Assembly (NCBI GenBank): GCA_030490835.1
Contig: CM059973.1
Coordinates: forward strand, 87,379,641-87,443,640
Length of the DNA stretch: 64,000 nucleotides
Direction: 5' to 3'
DNA from: Annona cherimola
Taxonomy: Eukaryota > Streptophyta > Magnoliopsida > Magnoliales > Annonaceae
The notes beneath the pieces were generated by a model. It ran no database searches. It was given only the letters and a program-made list of their open reading frames with translations, and had not been told where the DNA came from. Below, piece by piece: positions 59,440 through 64,000 of this stretch; position 1 is the first letter of the stretch, and each line of letters begins with the position of its first letter. The position numbers and the translations under genes are program-made.

Positions 59440-59585
59440 AACTTATATTCCTTCCACCAGTGTAAAAGTTTAGAAAATAGTAGATAATTATTAGTAAATT
59501 GTAAAAATGTTTCAGAATTTAATTATAATACCAGTTAAAATTATAATGTATGAATACTCATAAAAAAAAACTTATATTCCTTCCA
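59440..59585 (+). repeat. 5'-truncated SINE copy flanked by a 17-bp duplication
   Basis: The exact 17-mer AACTTATATTCCTTCCA occurs at 59440-59456 and 59569-59585. The 112-bp insert ends in ATGAATACTCATAAAAAAA, and its middle AAATGTTTCAGAATTTAATT then ATAATACC is a diverged match to the 3' segment of the SINE at 36419-36730. Only the tail was copied. Confidence 0.7.
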
Positions 59586-59857
59586 AAATTCCAGTGAGTT
59601 TATTAAGCAATCGGCTTGCAACCAAAAATTTCAAAAAAAATAAAGAAAGAAAGAAAGAAATCCCAATCAAAACAATGAGTTGGATACATTTTGGCATCTT
59701 ATCGCGTCACATTTTAACGAATTGAATTTTACGTTAAAAAAAAGAAAAAAAAGAAAGAAAGATCATCTAACAATGAGATGTCATCAAAAAATGTACAGTA
59801 GCCGACAGCGGCAGCCCTCAGATTACGATTATCTTCGAAAAATTGGGCAGGCCCTTT

Positions 59858-59866
59858 CTATATAAG
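59858..59866 (+). promoter_or_regulatory. TATA box of the DUF4408/DUF761 gene
   Basis: CTATATAAGACGC is a strong plant TATA box (TATATAAG) about 315 bp before the ATG. Transcription should start near 59890. The leader has an AACGA pentamer run (CCCAACGAAACGAAACGAAA at about 59928-59947) and no obvious intron. Confidence 0.55.
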
Positions 59867-60177
59867 ACGCAGAAACTGCTCCGGGCAAAGGGTCGTGTTC
59901 TCGTACAAAACTCACCCCTCAGCCTCCCCCAACGAAACGAAACGAAACGAAAACAGAATTCCCTCTCCACTCTTTTCCACTGTCCTTCCTTCAAACTCCA
60001 GACGACAATAGAATTTGCTTTCCCAGAAACCAAATACATTGCAATTGCACATACCAAACCCACTAAAAATCTCAACTCCATGACGCTCTGATTCCCGCCG
60101 CCGTTTCCTTGCGTTTTCTTCCGTTTCAAATCTCCGAAAGGTAACGGCCGTTGTTCTCCCTCCTTCCCTCCCACAAC

Positions 60178-60873
60178 ATGGATATGTTCGACGCCGAAGA
60201 CGTCGTCAAAACGGAGAAATCCAACGCGATGCAGCGCTTCCGCCATGTTCGTAAACTCGCCGTCCTTTTCCGATCTCTCGAAGCCTGTTTCGCTCTCTGC
60301 CTCCTCTCCTGGCTCTCCGCCCGCCTCCCCTTCGCAGTCAGATTCTCCGGCGACTGCTTCCGCCACGCGTCCGTAGTGCTTGTCAGCCCATTGTTTGTCT
60401 TCTTTCTCGGCAACGTCATAGTCCTCACTCTCCTCGCCAAGTCCGGCAGCTTTTCCTCCAGGACGCCCTCCGTGGGGGAGTCTCCCGGCGTCGATCTCTA
60501 CGACGAGTTCTTGAAGAGCAGCAGCGAGAACCGGCGGAGGATCGGGACGGAGTCACAGCCGCCGCGGCAGCGCGGGCCGACGACGGACGAGGTCGTGTTC
60601 GAAGACAAGGCTGTGTGCGTAGTGCATACGTACACGGACGGGAGGCGGAGCGAGAGAAGCTTGTCGGAGGGGTTCCCGCGGGCTGAGAAGGCGGTGGAGA
60701 TGCGGCGGTGCGAGACGGATGTAGGAAAGAAAGGGGGAGAATGCGGCGCGGGAATGTCGGAGTTGGAGATGAGTAGCGAGGAGTTTCAGCGCAAGATAGA
60801 GGCGTTCATTGCCAAACATCAGCGGTTTCAGAGAGAGGAATTCATGGCGATTATTCTTCAGAGCAAAAGCTGA
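60178..60873 (+). CDS. DUF4408/DUF761-type membrane protein, single exon
   Basis: This intronless frame of 231 residues is read from the ATG at 60178 (context CACAACATGGAT). Upstream in-frame codons contain no earlier ATG. Two hydrophobic segments lie near residues 27-47 (VLFRSLEACFALCLLSWLSA) and 62-84 (ASVVLVSPLFVFFLGNVIVL), typical of DUF4408 proteins. The middle is basic, serine-rich and probably disordered. The C-terminus has SSEEFQRKIEAFIAKHQRFQ then REEF (from residue 199), the DUF761 signature seen in cotton-fibre-expressed and related proteins. The molecular function of this family is not established, and I do not assign one. The composition is GC-rich (GGCGG and CCGCC codon runs), unlike the flanks. 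The only clear upstream signal is the TATA box at 59858. Confidence 0.85.
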   Translation: MDMFDAEDVVKTEKSNAMQRFRHVRKLAVLFRSLEACFALCLLSWLSARLPFAVRFSGDCFRHASVVLVSPLFVFFLGNVIVLTLLAKSGSFSSRTPSVGESPGVDLYDEFLKSSSENRRRIGTESQPPRQRGPTTDEVVFEDKAVCVVHTYTDGRRSERSLSEGFPRAEKAVEMRRCETDVGKKGGECGAGMSELEMSSEEFQRKIEAFIAKHQRFQREEFMAIILQSKS

Positions 60874-60894
60874 AAGAATAAGCAATGGACAGTA

Positions 60895-60897
60895 ATT

Positions 60898-60929
<32 letters not shown>

Positions 60930-61090
60930 CTTGGAGGGGTTTTTTATTCGTCTGTCTCTCTCTTTTAAGATGCTGTATTGTGTGTTTCTCTTTTCTGTAT
61001 AATAGGAGTAATGGCAGGAAGGAAATGAAAAGAGCATAAATGCGAATTTGGAAGTTCGTAGTATTTTTCTTTCTTTCTTTTTTTCTTTTT
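60895..61090. other. 3' flank of the DUF4408/DUF761 gene with T-rich tracts
   Basis: Two long T runs (about 60896-60929) separated by single C residues start 23 bp after the stop. They are followed by CTGTCTCTCTCTTTTAAGATG, which is within a plausible 3' untranslated region. A polyadenylation signal could not be fixed by eye. Confidence 0.35.
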
Positions 61091-64000
61091 TGGAAAATGT
61101 GGTATTTATTATCTTATTTCGTTTTCTTCTGAGTTCCGACATTATATTTTCTCGCTGTGGAAATGAATTGCTGGGGCTAGATGCTTTTAGAAGTGTTTTT
61201 CATTTACCAAGTCATTTTGGGTCAGAATTCAAAATCACTGAATTCAGGGCAATCATATGCCCAAAGAAGAAACGTCCTACATGCGGAAAATTTTTATTCT
61301 TACACGGTATGTGTTGCATGTGCACATTTTGAGATTGGATGGAGCAGATCATTGCTGGCATGGGCCTAGATGTGTGGTGTCACCCCCCGGCTTATGGCAT
61401 CTACAGCCCGTTAGGGTTTAAAGGTTTACCAGTAATGCACACCCAAAACAGAGAATTCCACTCGCAGAAATCAGACCCACTCCCCAAATGACCAGATGGG
61501 TGAACTGTGACTTCATAGACAATTTGGGTCAATAAACATTAGATGGTGGGGTTCTGGTCCAAAAGAAGTAGTTTCAATTTCAGTTTCATGATTTGGGGCA
61601 TCATTTGAGTGGACCGGAAAACGATCGAGGCCAGTGATTGATTGAGGCCTGAGATTGATGGGGGTGGAGCGTGGACTACTGAAGTCCCTCTGTGTCTGTC
61701 AGGTTCTGAAAGCATGGATCGGAGCGGCAAGATGCAGAGCAGGCATCATAGGAATGTTTCCAAGTTGTCTGGTTGCGGTCGCTTTGGTGGGTGGCGACGC
61801 TGCTTGCTCATTCACCCATGCGTACTTGTCTCGAGCTGCTGGGAGCAGAGAGGATGGGAAACGCAACCGCATGGGAAAAGCTCTCTCTCTCTCACTCTCA
61901 CTCTCACTCTCACTCTCATCAATCACGAGTGTGACTTGGTCTTGGTTGATGGAGTTTTTGACCCCAGTTCATTAGAGATTGAATCTGCTTAACCGTGCTG
62001 GAGTGAGTGGAGCACCAGTATTAGCGATCATGTGGACCGCCTGACAATGAACAGGACAATCTGCTCTCCTTGGCTATTTGACATTACTTCCACTTCTCTG
62101 ACATGATCGAATCGCTGCCAGCTTCAACTTTTCTTTTCGCTTTCATCCTCTTTATAAATTTGGAAAAAAAAGGAGAGGAAGGGAATGTATTCCATGTCCA
62201 AAGATCTGTACGATGTGGGCGTATATGCTTTTAGAAGGCGTGAAAATCAGAGAAGTGGAAGGTTCCTCACTGTCATCGCGTACACGTTGCATGACATGTC
62301 CCAGCTAGTGAGGGGGCCCTAAAGTAATCTGGACATCTCTCGCAGCATTTCCATCACCCCACTATGGCTCTAGCAACTAGCGAGGAAGTTGTCTTCCTGT
62401 CCTTTTTCCTTTATCATTTTTTATCATTTCAATCTTTTTTGATTTGGCTTTATACCAGATGCACGTAGCAAGTACCTCGATGAGCATCTTAGCAATTTTT
62501 ACCTACGTTGAATGAATTCGGATGCTAAAATTTAATATCCTTTTCATCTTGGCACTTGAATGGCCCAAAAACCAGGCAAGATTGGAGGAATAGCACGTTC
62601 AATACTTCCAGTATTTTGTAGCCAACATATATATTTGGTTGTGTCACTTTCGTGGAATAAAATATGTTAGAAACTATGTCTGTCTAGACAAGGGAATGAT
62701 CTTGGGGACTAGCTCTGTTTTTTTCTTTCTTAATTAGGATGTCATGATTATCTCCACTGGAGGGATTATGGGGTGGTTAGGCATGCTCAATATATGTTTC
62801 TCGCCTGGGTTTCTCAGCAGATTGCAGTATCTTCAAAGTTACCATTACCCCACTCCAACATAATATTATTATCTTAAATGGAGGACTTGCCCATAAAGCT
62901 CTCTTTTCTTTCTCTCTCCGACGTCTTTCTTCTAATTATTTTTGAATCTTTGTGATCTTTTTACCTTGAATGCTTTTACCTTGCAAATGCTCCAAGGGTC
63001 CCATTTCCCTCGAAAAATGCCTGTTAGGATATTGTTTGATGATGGACACCAAACGGACGGCGCCTTTATAGTCGATCGGATACGTTTTTTCCCCCAAAGC
63101 TTGATGTTATGTTTATATTATATAATTCTTAGCTCTAATTAGAAAATCCGTTTAAGTTTATTTTAGATATGTTTTCTAAATTACTGTTGAGCCTGAAAAA
63201 AACATTAGGCCGTAGTTCACATGCATGCAACATTTTATCTTTATTTTATAAAAAAAAAAAAAAATTCATTTCATTTCAATTATAACTTTTTTCTATGTAG
63301 AGAAATAATAAATAAAAGACCCACTTGTAGATGCATAGACAATACAGATTATCTTTTTGCACAAGATTCTCTGTTTAGTAACATTATCCACGAGTAATGA
63401 AAAATTGTCTTTTCCAGCACCATCTTACTAAAGATAAAGACTCTAATGTGACACGCCACTGTGGTACAAAGTCTGCCCCATGTGGTGACTGACTTCGGTT
63501 CGACTCTTTACAGCTGCATTTGCATGAGAAATTTGTGGTGGCGATCATCTCCTTAAATTGCATATTATGATAATAAAATAAGAAAACTACGGCCCTGCAA
63601 TGAAATAAAATAGCACTGCTATTAATTAATCTCTCCCTGCAATGATATCTACATTTTGGCATTTGTCTCGCTTCTTTTGGGCCATGAAGGCCCCAGGAGA
63701 TAATGCACAAGTTCGCCGAGATTTGAGAATAATTTCCATGCTCTGGGAGAGCGTATGAGGTTTCCCGACACGCATGCAAAGTTACAGAAAAATATCTCGA
63801 AAATGTATTTTATAGCAGCAGAATTGGCGTAAATATTTTTTCGGGTTGCTTGCATTTGCCTCTTCATCTTATTGCATTTTCTTTTACAATTTCTATTTCA
63901 TGATTATGGATTGTGCGAAAACACTCGCCACTTGAACAATACTATCATCATCAACTGTAGTTAGTCTTTTCCAAAAAAAAAAAGAAAAAGAAAACTGTAG
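61091..64000. other. Intergenic DNA, no supported gene
   Basis: The overlapping open frames at 61642-61992 read through a CTCTCACTCT microsatellite (61881-61918) and are not domain-bearing. The stretch 61400-62500 is less AT-rich. The window's last bases (AACTGTAG at about 63953-63960 and again at the end, with a poly(A) run between) may be an eighth-base target duplication of a further poly(A)-tailed insertion, but the window stops there. Confidence 0.4.

Noticed and set aside
60126..60440. Antisense open frames across the DUF4408 gene
   Set aside because: Typical antisense shadows of GC-rich coding sequence on the + strand; the + strand frame carries two family signatures.
61642..61992. 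116-codon frame with a leader-like start
   Set aside because: Reads through a CTCTCA microsatellite; overlapping frames are equally long and no domain is present.
1..64000. CRISPR arrays, bacterial operons, or viral genes
   Set aside because: Intron-bearing plant genes and plant MITEs throughout; no spaced identical repeats with unique spacers and no viral protein motif seen.

Overview
This window is nuclear DNA from a flowering plant. It has long AT-rich intergenic stretches, GT..AG introns, TATA-box promoters, a plastid-targeted starch enzyme, a cell-wall mannanase and a photobody-type regulator, all set in a dense field of short DNA transposons. Species cannot be fixed from sequence alone. 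Nothing looks grass-like, and a woody or early-diverging angiosperm is only a guess.

Four protein-coding genes are supported. (1) A PCH1/PCHL-type (At2g16365-like) phytochrome-B-associated regulator on the + strand has CDS exons at 7444-11509, behind a TATA box at 4915 and a long intron-bearing leader. Two further in-frame exons, ending at 12036, would give a longer C-terminus. (2) A GH5 mannan endo-1,4-beta-mannosidase on the + strand (18549-22018) has five exons, 438 residues and both catalytic glutamates. (3) An ADP-glucose pyrophosphorylase large subunit on the - strand (29359 down to 22858) has fifteen exons that sum to exactly 527 codons. (4) An intronless DUF4408/DUF761 two-domain membrane protein on the + strand (60178-60873) has a TATA box about 320 bp upstream. 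The mannanase and the AGPase genes are tail to tail, 839 bp apart. Their pathways differ (wall mannan versus plastid starch), so I read no joint function into this.

The rest is mostly transposable elements, several with clear boundaries: a 1081-bp hAT element with an 8-bp target duplication (16456-17536); a 398-bp almost perfectly palindromic Mutator-like MITE with a 9-bp duplication (34953-35350); a 400-bp foldback element with a 9-bp duplication, nested in an older relative (39758-40157); Tourist-type MITEs with TAA duplications (14295-14575, 48471-48756); a full tRNA-derived SINE with a duplication of up to 16 bp (36419-36730); an RTE-type LINE 3' end (6984-7246); and a CACTA-like end with GTTGCAA subterminal repeats (to 58119). 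One unclassified MITE family is present in at least eight diverged copies.

The most original pattern is a set of very short poly(A)-tailed insertions (about 14-32 bp), each flanked by a 12-16 bp exact target duplication. Most of their junctions resemble the end of the SINE, which suggests extreme 5' truncation of SINE or LINE copies.
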